Shown here: one piece after another, positions 55,199-64,000 of the stretch
How the letters are laid out: the number at the start of each line of letters is the position of its first letter
How positions within the stretch are numbered: position 1 is the first letter of the stretch
Assembly: GCA_963989245.1 (NCBI GenBank)
Contig: OZ022342.1
Location: 19,933,868 to 19,997,867, forward strand
Origin: Nansenia antarctica
Taxonomy: Eukaryota; Chordata; Actinopteri; Argentiniformes; Microstomatidae
Reading direction: 5' to 3'
DNA: 64,000 nt
Notes under the pieces: model-generated
Seen by the model: the letters and a program-made list of their open reading frames with translations, nothing else
The model's database searches: none
Told to the model about the DNA's origin: nothing
Translations under genes and position numbers: made by a program

Positions 55199-56206
55199 AT
55201 GGAGAATCATCAAGATATTCAATACTGTTTTCCTCATCACAACGTGTCTTGTGTTAAGGAGGTGCGATCCAGAACCGAATATATCCTCTTGTACATGTTT
55301 TTCTTTTCAGTGTCAGTATTCACAGTGTTTGTGAACCTGCTGGTGATTATTTCAATATCACACTTCAAGCAGCTCCACACTCCAACCAACCTGCTCATCC
55401 TCTCTCTGGCCGTGTCAGATCTCTTGGTTGGGATCATTGTGATACCTATTGAAGGCATTAAGCTAATTGAGTCATGCTGGTATTTTGGGGCAAAAATGTG
55501 TTCCATTTTCCAAGGGATTGTTTTCACTGTAATTTTTGTGGCTCTATATAATTTGGTAATCATAGCCATTGACCGATATGTTGCAGTATGTGACCCTTTA
55601 CTCTACCACTCTAAAATAACTATAGGTAATACTTCATTTTTCATATTCTTAATCTGGTTTTTTTCTTTGATATATAATGTTGTTTTACTGTACTGTAATG
55701 GACATTGGTATGTTAATCAGGTGCACGTGACTTGCCATGGAGAGTGTGTGTTAGTTGTTAATTTTACATGGGGCATCATTGACCTTTTTGTCTCTTTTGC
55801 TGTTCCGTGTTCTGTTATGATATGTTTATACATGAAGATTTTCAAAGTGGCAAGAAGTCAAGCACAAGCTATTTTTACTATAACAAACAGGATCAAGTCT
55901 GACAATGGAGTTGTGCTTTCAAAGAGGTCAGAAAGGAAGGCAACAAAAACACTTGGGATTGTGTTACTGGTGTTCCTGGTCTGTTGGATAGCACACTATG
56001 TGTGCTCCCTTTCAGAGGAATCTCTGACACATCCATCTGTCATCATTGCATTTCTCTCCTGGATTGTATACATCAACTCTTGTCTGAATCCTCTTATATA
56101 TGCTTTGTTTTATCCATGGTTTAAAACATCCGTGAAACACATATTAACCTTACGGATCGCGACACCCTCGTCCTCCTTCATAAATCTCTTTCCAGAAAAT
56201 GTTTAG
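55199..56206 (+). CDS. Trace amine-associated receptor, fish class III type
   Basis: A rhodopsin-like G-protein-coupled receptor of the olfactory TAAR family, intronless, 335 residues from ATG 55199. I prefer this start (G at -3 and +4, and the protein then opens MENHQDIQYCFP as fish TAARs do). ATG 55184 would add 5 residues, and an open frame without ATG runs further up. Landmarks: Asn46 (1.50), Asp74 (2.50), Cys101 pairing with Cys183, DRY 125-127, Trp153, Pro203 (5.50), and the TAAR signature NSCLNPLIYALFYPWF near 293-308. Position 3.32, Asp in amine receptors, is Val108; position 5.42 is Asp195. This swap marks the large fish class III clade, in which Asp5.42 holds the amine. Pro6.50 of the CWxP motif is Ala265 (CWIA), which is unusual. 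Likely expressed in olfactory neurons, coupling to Golf; both are inferred from the family. Confidence 0.9.
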   Translation: MENHQDIQYCFPHHNVSCVKEVRSRTEYILLYMFFFSVSVFTVFVNLLVIISISHFKQLHTPTNLLILSLAVSDLLVGIIVIPIEGIKLIESCWYFGAKMCSIFQGIVFTVIFVALYNLVIIAIDRYVAVCDPLLYHSKITIGNTSFFIFLIWFFSLIYNVVLLYCNGHWYVNQVHVTCHGECVLVVNFTWGIIDLFVSFAVPCSVMICLYMKIFKVARSQAQAIFTITNRIKSDNGVVLSKRSERKATKTLGIVLLVFLVCWIAHYVCSLSEESLTHPSVIIAFLSWIVYINSCLNPLIYALFYPWFKTSVKHILTLRIATPSSSFINLFPENV

Positions 56207-57580
56207 ATTGCTTTCCATCTTGTCTTTTTTTCTTTACTCTGTTTGTCAAGGGTGAGCATGCATTGATAGCCACAGCCTGTCTTTGTTACTATTTATGTTC
56301 TGCTGTTACTGATTCTGTTCTGCTGCATGTTTTAAATGGACATAGAAAGGTATTATTCCTTGATCATCAGTAGTTGACGTGAGGGCTGCAGAGAACAATT
56401 GGCAACTTTTGATTTTAGAATGGACTGTCCGTTTAACCCTTTGTTGGATTACAAAGTAATTCAGTTGGAAACACTTGTGTATGTTTTTGCAGCCCCTAAA
56501 TCTAAGACTACAATTCCTTTGATGCTTAGTCACTAGGTGAACTTTTGACACAGGTGTTGTGCATTGGCTAAATCAAGTGATGTTGTTTAAACCCATAAAA
56601 CCACTGCATTCACTTGTCTGCTTTATGCCTGAAGAAGGTCTATGAGAATAAACTGTTTTTTTGCACAGTGTTTGAGTGTGCGGATGCTGTTATTTTGCAC
56701 TCTATTGATACTCTTCAATTCCAGCACCTCAGCAAAGTCTGATCACGGATAAGCGATGGTATTTTCACTAGTTGGTTGGATTACAAAGTAATTCAGTAAA
56801 AGGAATGTTGCACCTTCAAATAAAACAAAGTAAATGAAATTATCTCGACACACTTCACATAGCCTATTAAAAAGCCTAAAAGTAGAAAAAAAGATACATT
56901 AAGAAATGTATAAAACCATCCAATCTGAACAAGCAATAAAGGGGTTTAGTACACCATGCTAACAAGGTGGGCTACTCATTTTGATATGAAGCCTTAGGGA
57001 ATTTGGCTAACCGTGACCTTCACTTTCTTTCTGCCGTCTGTGTCCTCTCTTGTCGTGTACAGCTCTACAGGCCAGGTCTAATCAGTGCAAATGTATTTGT
57101 CTGTGGGTGTGTTTGAAAGAGACAAATTCCTGGCGCCTGTAACACTGTTAAACTATTATCAATGTTTACCACCTCATTCTGGCAGCAGTTTGGCTGTCCA
57201 ATCAATTGCCCCTGACCCTTCTCAGTGATTCTTTTCTCCGGTGTAATTCTGCAGAGTGCTCAGTGTCTACGGCATGCGTGGCCTTCATTAGGCTGATGGA
57301 GTCCCCCCAAGCTCAACCCCACCCTCCACCTCCTCTTGGCCATGCCTTCCTAATGCTAATGAGAGAGGATCAACCTCTCCATATCAACACACTGTTATAA
57401 ATGCATGGATATCGTAAGGTAAATGAAGAAAAACCTAAACTGAAGTTAGTGATTCAACTCTGTTCTTTTGTTGTGCAACAGTATCAAGTTGTAGATAGAT
57501 ACATTTAAATGATGTGGTTTAAAACTCTAATTTTGCCGTCTCATCTGTCATTTTCTACATTACAAACACCAACAGGATTT
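56207..57580. other. TAAR 3' region and plain intergenic sequence
   Basis: A polyadenylation signal AATAAA occurs at 56647, about 440 bases after the stop, in a context (cctgaagaaggtctatgaga) that resembles a dispersed fish repeat. Nothing else is recognised. Confidence 0.4.
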
Positions 57581-57599
57581 GCATTTAATTTACATTTTT

Positions 57600-57636
57600 G
57601 TTTCCGTAGTGTAGTGGTTATCACGTTCACCTCACA
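57600..57636 (+). other. Retroposed 5' half of tRNA-Val(CAC)
   Basis: The 37 bases gtttccgtagtgtagtggtt plus atcacgttcacctcaca match the 5' half of vertebrate tRNA-Val with anticodon CAC, from G1 through the anticodon loop, with one apparent change (G to A in the anticodon stem). The 3' half is absent. A 13-base direct repeat, atttacatttttg, flanks it (57588-57600 and 57636-57648), overlapping the tRNA by one base on each side. The A box is present but there is no B box, so it is not a gene. Confidence 0.75.
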
Positions 57637-57789
57637 TTTACATTTTTGACATTTAACATACAAAGTTAATTTGTCTAAAGTAAGTGAATCATCTACAGTA
57701 TAAGTCATAATAAGACAAATCTGTGCTAAGACCAGGAGCCCTTGACAGTCAAAATGCCAGAACAAGGAAGGATTACTTTTCTTATTGAT

Positions 57790-57825
57790 TTTTCTTTTCT
57801 TTTTTTTCTTTTTCTTTTTTTTTTA
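57790..57825. repeat. T-rich tract
   Basis: tttcttttct repeats ending in a run of T. Confidence 0.8.
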
Positions 57826-58630
57826 CAGTAGAGGAACTGTATCTGGCCCCTCATGGAGGAGCTGGCCCCCAATGGAGGAGTTGTGTTTAAGTGCAGGTAG
57901 GCTGTCGACTGATTATGTTGAGAGACAGAGACAGAGAGCTTGGAGCATTAGACGATGTGAGACACAAACAGGCAAATGTCCTGTTTACTTCCTGCCATCC
58001 GTCATCAGTAAAGTACCCCTGTCCAGGAAGGCTTGGCTTGATGGTTCAGTGATGGTCATTATCAGATAAGATGTTTGCCTTGACTGCCTCCATAAATCTA
58101 TGAATAGCCTCGGGTTTATTAGATGGAATTTTGACTGCCTCTTAATAATTGATATGAGTTCTGGGATTCTTTGTGGTTTATAACCATTTATAATCAAGGT
58201 ATTGATTGGCATGTTATTTTGGCCAGTTTTCCTGTAAGAGAAAAGAGTAAATACTACAGTATATGAAACCAGTTCGGCATGGTAAATCACCTAAATCTAC
58301 TCTGTACAGTTTGAGGGATGTTTATCTAATTGCAGCATTAATAATCAACACACCACAATCTGTTTTTCCATTTCAATTTCTGAAACAAAATAAAATCTGA
58401 AACAATACTGAATATCTGGCTGCAGAGCCATGTGCAGCCCAAAAGCCATTTGAACTTTTGCCATTTGAAAAGCATGAGTTGAACTTTCTTGGACATTTAA
58501 CACCAGGTGGCAAAAGTGGCTGGAAACATTAATGCATCAGTGCATCAGGTAAATAAGGCAGCAGAGCCCGTAATACAAGCCTGCATGAACTAATAATCCA
58601 TCTTCTCTGTACCCTCTCCTTCCCCTCTCC
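57826..58630. other. Unannotated sequence
   Basis: No gene or clear repeat recognised. Confidence 0.5.
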
Positions 58631-58646
58631 TTCACCACTGGCCGGA

Positions 58647-58647
<1 letters not shown>

Positions 58648-58732
<85 letters not shown>
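58648..58732. repeat. (CT)n microsatellite
   Basis: About 40 CT dinucleotides with one interruption (tcactctc). Confidence 0.95.
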
Positions 58733-58734
<2 letters not shown>

Positions 58735-58739
58735 TCGCT

Positions 58740-59990
58740 CGCTCTGCAATAAGGTTGTGCATGGGCAGCAAAGGCAGTATTTTGCCGGTAGCTTAGATGA
58801 AAGAGAGACAGAGCACAGGAAAATGCAGGCGATATAAGGAGGGATGATCTCATGTCTTAACTCTTTTCCTCTCTCCATCTCTGCTGTTACAATACCTAGC
58901 TCAATATCACTGTCTCACCATCGTTCACTGCGACTGTTGGAGAGTAATGTTAGTTTGAGGACGTCTAAGGCGGAGGTAGGTACCATGGGTGGAGGTGCTG
59001 TATGGTCATTATTAATTGTATAATTAATAATGTTAAGAGTGTTGTATTGACAAGTCCAGGACAGGTAAGGCAACATTTAGTGAAGCATAAACTGTCGTCA
59101 GTGGAATCATTTCCTTTGTTGTCTTTATCGAGTGTGAGGAAAGAACTCAGTTGGTTGTCCTTGTGTGCAGCAGAAAAGCCAGTGGAGGTTTCAGACTGTG
59201 ACAGAGCTTCTAGGGGCCACACCCCACCGAGGTAGATGGAGGTGTGTCACGCACAGAATTATTTTTTTCCTCTGCGATAAATGAAAATGAAATGTTACTT
59301 AAAATGTAAAGTATTCAGTAGAATTCACCATTAACTCTGATCGTCAGTGACTTTCACAGGGTGCCACCGTTCACATTGGTGTTACATGTGAAGGGCTTTC
59401 CACGTGGTGTGATTGATAGATGCAGTGGGATGAGAGAGTGAGAGAGAAGGATGAGAGAGGGGGGGGGAGACAGAGAGAGAGAGAGAGAAAAAGAGAGAGA
59501 GAGAGAGAACTGATTAAAAAGCACTGATTAAAAGCAGTGTCTGAAACGTAGGTGGGTGGTGGTCTCTCTGGGGGTGATAGAAAGAAGCTGTTATCATCAT
59601 GTTAAATGAAGGCGGCACCATTGTTTATATGAGTTGCTGTGCTCTTCTATCCTCCTGTAATTGGCAAGCAGTGCATTATAATGTAAAAAGCTTTTCAAGT
59701 GGCCATTCAGCTCTTTTGCTAAGTTATTGATAGTGAATGAGTGGGCAGAGACAGCTAATGGAGAGGCACTTAGGCACCTAAGGCAGGTACTCTACTTAAG
59801 CACCGGCTACTCTCCACTGCACTGAACATACTGTAATTACACATAAAAGCAGGGCCCCGGTGAAAAGGTGTTGAGCTATCTGATGGCTGTGGTATTTTGC
59901 CCTCTATGAAGACCATTCCTCTCTCCGTTGCATGTAGGCCAAATGATTCAGTGATATTTAAGTATTTACTATGGCATTATAAAGCTGTTA
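58740..59990. other. Unannotated sequence with a (GA)n tract
   Basis: No gene is recognised. A G run and (GA)n tract occupy 59455-59510. Confidence 0.5.
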
Positions 59991-60104
59991 AAGCACTTCC
60001 AATCACATTGTGACGGATCAGACTGATAGCACACAAATGCAGACACAGACAGAGACAGATAAGAGTAAAAACCCAATCCGGGGGTATTTATTAGTAGCAG
60101 GGAG

Positions 60105-60400
60105 TAGCAGGTGGGATGGTTGTTAGGCAGGTGGGGGGTCAGGCAGGCGGAATGGTCGGCAGGCAGGCAGGGGGTCAGGCAGGCGGAATGGTCGGCAGAC
60201 AGGCAGGGGGTCAGGCAGGTAGGATGGTCGGCAGACAGGCAGGTGGGATGGTCGGCAGACAGGCAGGGGGTCAGGCCGGTAGAACTGGCAGGCAGGACTG
60301 GTAGGACAGGCAGGCAGAAGGGTAGGTAGTAGGACTGGTGGGGCAGGTAGGCAGGAGGGCAGGTAGTAGGACCGGTGGGGCAGGAGGGCAGGTAGCAGGA
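60105..60400. repeat. GGCAGGCAG-type minisatellite
   Basis: Degenerate units of roughly 32-36 bases built of ggcaggcag, gggggtcaggcagg and cggaatggtc, then shorter gcagg/aggactgg variants. It lies just beyond the 3' end of the Ty3/gypsy coding region and probably belongs to that element's 3' part. Confidence 0.8.
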
Positions 60401-60679
60401 GTCAGGTCGGGGTTCTGGAGGCAAAGGACTAAAGGGTAAGTAGGAGACTAGTACTGGTGGAACAGTAAGTAGGCAGGGGAGCTATAAGCATGACTTAAGT
60501 TAATGTAAGTTGAAGCTACGATCAGGCAGAATGGTGAAGGCTGGACCGGGTCTTTATGGAGGACTAATGATGTGTAATGAAGAACAGCCGACACGCTGCA
60601 CACCTGACTCAACTCCTGCCAATTAGAGAGAGAGAGAGAGAGAGAGGGAGAGAAAGAGGTACTGCCAGCTACCTCGAGG

Positions 60680-62870
60680 TAGAGGGCGTGATAGTACCCC
60701 CCCCTCTACGAGCACCACCTGGCGCACATCTAGGGTGGTCTAGGTGCTCCCTGTGGAAGGTGGAAATGAGCGAGGCGTCCAGGATCTGACGGCGAGGTAC
60801 CCAACTGTGCTCCTCAGGACCGTACCCCACCCAATCCACTAATCCCCGACCCTGATGGGCGCACGTCCAGGATCCGCCGGACAGTGTAGGCTGCATGGTC
60901 GTCGATAATCCTGGGCGGGGGAGGAACGGGAGTGGGGGGAGCCAGTAAACTGGTGGTGACCGGTTTAATCTTGGAGACGTGAAAGGTGCAATGGATGCGC
61001 ATGGAACGGGGTTACCAGAGGTGAACAGCAGAGCGGGTGATCACCCTGCTGATCGGAAACGGGCCTATGTATTTGGGGGCCAGCTTGTGGGATTCCACCC
61101 TGAGGGGTAAATCCCGGGTGGAGAGACAAACCTTCTGTCCCACCTGGTAGCGGGGTGCAGGAACCCGATGACGGTCAGCCTGGCGTTTGTACCTAGCTAC
61201 GGAGCGGAGCAGGGTGGTGCATGCCTTCCTCCAGGTTTGACGTTAACGGCGGATGAAATGTTGGGCCGAGGGTACCCCAACCTCCTCCTCCTGGTCAGGA
61301 AAGAGAGGCGGCTGGTATTCGAGGGCACACTGGAACGGTGAGAGAAGTGTAGAGGAACTGGGAAGATAGCGCCGGCGAGAGAAGAAGGCACAGGGGTGCA
61401 GCTTGCCGTCAGCTGCAGACCTCTGGGAGAGAACCGCTCCAGCACCCGTGTCCGAAGCGTCCACCACGAACTGCAGGTCTGGGTCAGGCTGGATAAGAAC
61501 AGGGGCGGAACTGAAGCGCTCCTTGAGGTTCCTGAAGGCCCTCCCAGCTTCCACAGTCCACCGAAAGGGAGTGGCGGTAGAGGTGAGGGCAGTGAGAGGG
61601 GCAGCGATGCGGCTGTAGTTCCGAATAAAACCGAGGAACCGAGGACAGGTCGGGGGACTCAGGAAGAGGTGGTGTCTTGGTGGTGATAGGACCCTGGGCA
61701 GCATGTAGACAATGGGTGAGGCAGTGAGAGCTCCAAGAAATAATTTTGCCCGTGGGCCAGTCAATGTGGGGGCTGTGGATCTTTGAGCCAGGGAAGCCGA
61801 GTACCAGAGGTGTGAGGGGACAGGTGATGTGGAACCTCAACTCCTCCCAGCTGCTGGGCTACATCCACATCCATGAAAGTTTCATCTGCGCCGAGTCTAT
61901 GAGAGAAAAGGGCTGGGATTGGCCGCGCCACAGGAGGTGGGCTTGAAGTTGAGGACGAGAGAGAAGGGAAGTAAGGCAGGTTTGGCTCGAACGTATCTCG
62001 TCACCTACAGACGAGCCAGCTCTTTTAGTGGACGGAGGGGACAAGAGGAGAGAAAATGACCAGTAGGCATGCATTGGAATTGACTCGGCAAGCTCGTTCT
62101 TCATGCGTTAAGTGAGTCCGGCCGAGTTGCGTAGGCTCAGGCTCGGAAACCTCTGTGCATTCTCGGGAGGACCCGGCATAGGGCAGGAGTGACGACCTGG
62201 GCAGAGCTGACGGAGGAGTGGAAGTAAACATGGCTCGGTGGTCAGGCCTTTCCCTGCGGCTCTCCTGAAGCCGGTTATCAATGTGTATAGCCAGGGTAAT
62301 AAGTTGCTCATGGTTCCCTGGTTCATCCCGGGTAGCTAGCTCATCTTTCAACCTGTCGCTGAGAGTGTGCGGAAAAGAGCTCTGGAGAGCCTCGTCGTTC
62401 CACCCTCTCTCCGTAGCGAGAGTATGGAACTCGATAGCTAGCTCAGCCACACTGCGGGAACCCTGACGGAGAGAATGAAGGCGCCAGGCGGCGTCCCGAC
62501 CAGCGACAGGATGGTTAAAAACCCTCCAAGATAACCTCGTAAGAAGCATAGGCGTCCGTCCGTCTGTCTCTCCCAGACCGCCGCAACCCAGTCGAGAGCG
62601 GGACCCTTCAGAGGCCCAATGACGTAAACAATGTGGGCTCGGTCAGAGTTAAAAGCATGGGGTTGCAGTTCAAATAAGAGGAAGCACTGCAATAACAAAG
62701 GGCGACAGGAACCAAGATCGCCACTATAGCGCTCAGGGAGTGGAACAGAGGGCGGAGGGTGGGATGGTTGGTGAACTGGCACAGAAGGACCCGGAGAAGG
62801 TCCTGGGGGGCTGAGAGATGTGTCAGAACCGGCAACAGTGGAAGTAAGTCTCTTAAAGTCTTTACTCATC
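60680..62870 (-). pseudogene. Ty3/gypsy chromovirus gag-pol with internal deletions
   Basis: On the minus strand the order of a chromodomain-bearing Ty3/gypsy retrotransposon is preserved. Gag runs 62869 to about 62030 (PPSVPLPERYSGDLGSCRPL, then LHSLRQGSRSVAELAIEFHT) with a CCHC knuckle damaged by a short deletion (GHFLSSCPLRPL remains). The protease Asp-Ser-Gly region near 61905 is frameshifted. There is then an abrupt jump to the end of reverse transcriptase (RFLGFIRNYSRIAAPLTAL), followed by RNase H (FVVDASDTGAGAVLSQR). A second jump leads to the integrase C-terminus (KLAPKYIGPFPISRVI, the GPY/F block) and a chromodomain (YTVRRILDVRP, WVGYGPEEHSWVP). The reverse transcriptase palm and integrase catalytic core are gone, so it can move only if helped. 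LTRs were not resolved. Confidence 0.85.
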
Positions 62871-62969
62871 TACACAACTGCCACCTCCAGTTGGTCATAG
62901 AGAATTGTCCTCAGAGCGCCAGAAGTTTAAGGTTGGCATTGTGGGTTTCATATAATTAGGCTGGATGTG

Positions 62970-63060
62970 ATTAAAGAGATACACTATATGGACAACAGTA
63001 TTGGGACACCCGAAGATCACACCCATAATATGTGCTTGTTGAACTTCTCATTCCAAAACC
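62970..63060 (+). mobile_element. Terminal fragment of a common fish DNA repeat (tacactatatggacaa)
   Basis: atacactatatggacaacag followed by tattgggacacc is a widespread teleost repeat terminus, usually regarded as a DNA transposon end. Only this end is seen. Confidence 0.55.
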
Positions 63061-63179
63061 ATGGGCTCTCGCGTGAGACCGCTTCGTCCTGTTCGTCCTG
63101 TTTGTCCTGTTGCATTTCCCGTAGTTGTCTTTCCGGGTTCAGAGCACGCTGGCGTCCGCGTTGGGACTGCCGCTTCTGT

Positions 63180-63292
63180 TCCCGGTCCTGTCTCCTGTCT
63201 TTTTGTATCCTGTCTTTTTGTATCCTGTCCTGTCTCTTTTTGTATCCTGTCTTTTTGTATCCTGTGACCTGTCTTATCCTTTTTGTATCCTG
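63180..63292. repeat. 15-bp minisatellite (ctttttgtatcctgt)
   Basis: Five or more degenerate copies in a row; they give long but meaningless open frames on both strands. Confidence 0.85.
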
Positions 63293-63329
63293 TCCCGCCG
63301 ACCTCCGCTGCCTTCCACCCCGCCATCTC

Positions 63330-63405
63330 CTGCCTCTCACCGCCTTCACTACCGGACTGCAGTACTCACCGCCTTCACCACCGGACTGCAGTACTCACCG
63401 CCTCA
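63330..63405. repeat. 29-bp direct duplication
   Basis: ccgccttcactaccggactg plus cagtactca is followed directly by a second copy with one or two changes. Confidence 0.85.
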
Positions 63406-63879
63406 CCGTTCCTGTCCCCCGGCTCTGTGTTGCCGACCGACCCGCTGCGCGCCGCTCTCAGACATCGCTGGCCCGGCCGTGCTGTGCTACTACCCTCGTC
63501 CCGGGAGGTAGCCACCGCTCCCTCCCCGGTTCGGGGGTTGCCATCTCCGCAGGTGAGTGTCGGTCCTTCCCAGCCTTCACTCACTGCTGCGCGATTTGGT
63601 CGCTGGCATGGCACGGCTAGGCTGGCCGGCCGCGCGGGTTCGGTCCCAGGCTGGCAATACTGACGACAACGGCAACGGCGGCACCGCCTGTCGTTTTGCC
63701 CTGGACTCCCGGCCATCCCACCTGCCCCCACCTCCCCCTGCCCTTCTCTCGTCTCACCTACACTCTGCCGCCGCCACATCCATTGAGGCTCCCAGCAACA
63801 CCAACACCGGACTCTATACCACCCCCCCCCCTCCCCGTTCGCTGACTCTGTGTTCCATGTTACTCGTTGTTGTTACTTG

Positions 63880-63990
63880 TTGTTTTTGTGTCTCCCATAT
63901 ATGTGTATCCTATATTGTCAGCGTCTTTGAGCATTGGAAAAGCGCTATATAAATTTAATTAATTATTATTATTATTATTATTATTATTAA
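63880..63990 (+). repeat. L2/CR1-type LINE 3' tail
   Basis: gcgtctttgagcattggaaa followed by agcgctatataaattta and (ATT)n is the standard tail of fish L2/CR1 LINEs. The GC-rich 63.06-63.88 kb before it may be the UTR of that element, as it lacks a recognisable protein. Confidence 0.7.
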
Positions 63991-64000
63991 TATGGAGTTG

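Noticed and set aside
55237..55569. Antisense frame over the TAAR gene
   Set aside because: Shadow of the receptor coding strand without domain or start context.
57206..57400. 64-codon frame with a Pro-rich stretch
   Set aside because: No homology recognised, no splice or promoter context, length expected by chance.
57600..57636. A functional tRNA-Val gene
   Set aside because: The 3' half, including the B box and acceptor strand, is missing.
58529..58878. Arg/Glu-repeat protein frames
   Set aside because: Translation of a CT/GA microsatellite.
60111..60424. Gly/Gln/Ala/Arg-rich frames and the 151-codon minus frame
   Set aside because: Translations of the ggcaggcag minisatellite.
63017..63952. 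Several overlapping frames of 66-217 codons, Lys/Arg/Gln-rich or Pro/Ser-rich
   Set aside because: They arise from the ctttttgtatcctgt minisatellite and GC-rich repeats, overlap on both strands and show no domain.

Overview
The window looks like teleost fish nuclear DNA. It is AT-rich and intron/intergenic in character, with CA, GA and TAA microsatellites. It is packed with fragments of transposable elements typical of fish: L1/Tx1-like and L2/CR1-like LINEs, an R2-superfamily LINE with a restriction-like endonuclease, a Ty3/gypsy chromovirus, PIF/Harbinger, several hAT types, a piggyBac-type element, Tc1-like ends and tRNA-derived SINEs. I can support only one intact host gene: a single-exon trace amine-associated receptor (TAAR) at about 55.2-56.2 kb. 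It has the fish class III signature, with Asp5.42 present and Asp3.32 absent.

Layout. 1-1.9 kb: no recognisable gene. 1.9-5.9 kb: broken hAT (DUF4371/ZMYM1-like) transposase, Tc1-type end, L1 ORF1 remnant, L1 ORF2 C-terminal remnant and another LINE C-terminus. 6.4-7.8 kb: microsatellites, a 29-bp minisatellite and a partial TIR element. 9.25-13.4 kb: PIF/Harbinger element with a three-exon Myb-like gene (+) and a convergent HARBI1-like transposase (-) broken by a frameshift and by a SINE with a 17-bp target duplication. 14.67-16.54 kb: TIR element carrying seven copies of a 201-bp repeat. 18.0-21.0 kb: L2-type LINE split by a 1.9-kb hAT element that keeps only the first three exons of its transposase. 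21.98-22.99 kb: 3' end of an R2-superfamily LINE (-). 23.06-24.95 kb: long-TIR element holding a hAT MITE and a tandem tRNA-like repeat. 25.5 kb: OB-fold ORF. 29.0-34.1 kb: L1-like ORF2 (-) interrupted by a hAT element and an LTR-like insertion. 35.27-36.53 kb: piggyBac-type element flanked by TTAA. 36.8-39.7 kb: two hairpin MITEs in otherwise plain sequence. 44.7-46.8 kb: hAT transposase C-terminal remnant and a TIR element with nested insertions. 49.5-51.65 kb: MITEs, then a TATA-containing segment homologous to the TAAR upstream region fused to a second, nearly identical R2-type LINE 3' end. 53.2-54.3 kb: L2/CR1 LINE. 55.2-56.2 kb: TAAR. 57.6 kb: 37-nt tRNA-Val 5' half. 58-60 kb: microsatellites. 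60-63 kb: internally deleted Ty3/gypsy element. 63-64 kb: repeats ending in an L2-type tail.

The genes do not form a pathway. The biology here is a chemosensory receptor locus, perhaps once with a second TAAR-like unit at 50.4 kb, reshaped by repeated nested transposition. Several insertions are young: two LINE copies 27 kb apart differ at about four sites per kb by eye, and several elements have perfect 8-bp or 17-bp target duplications. No database search was possible, so family names rest on recognised motifs.
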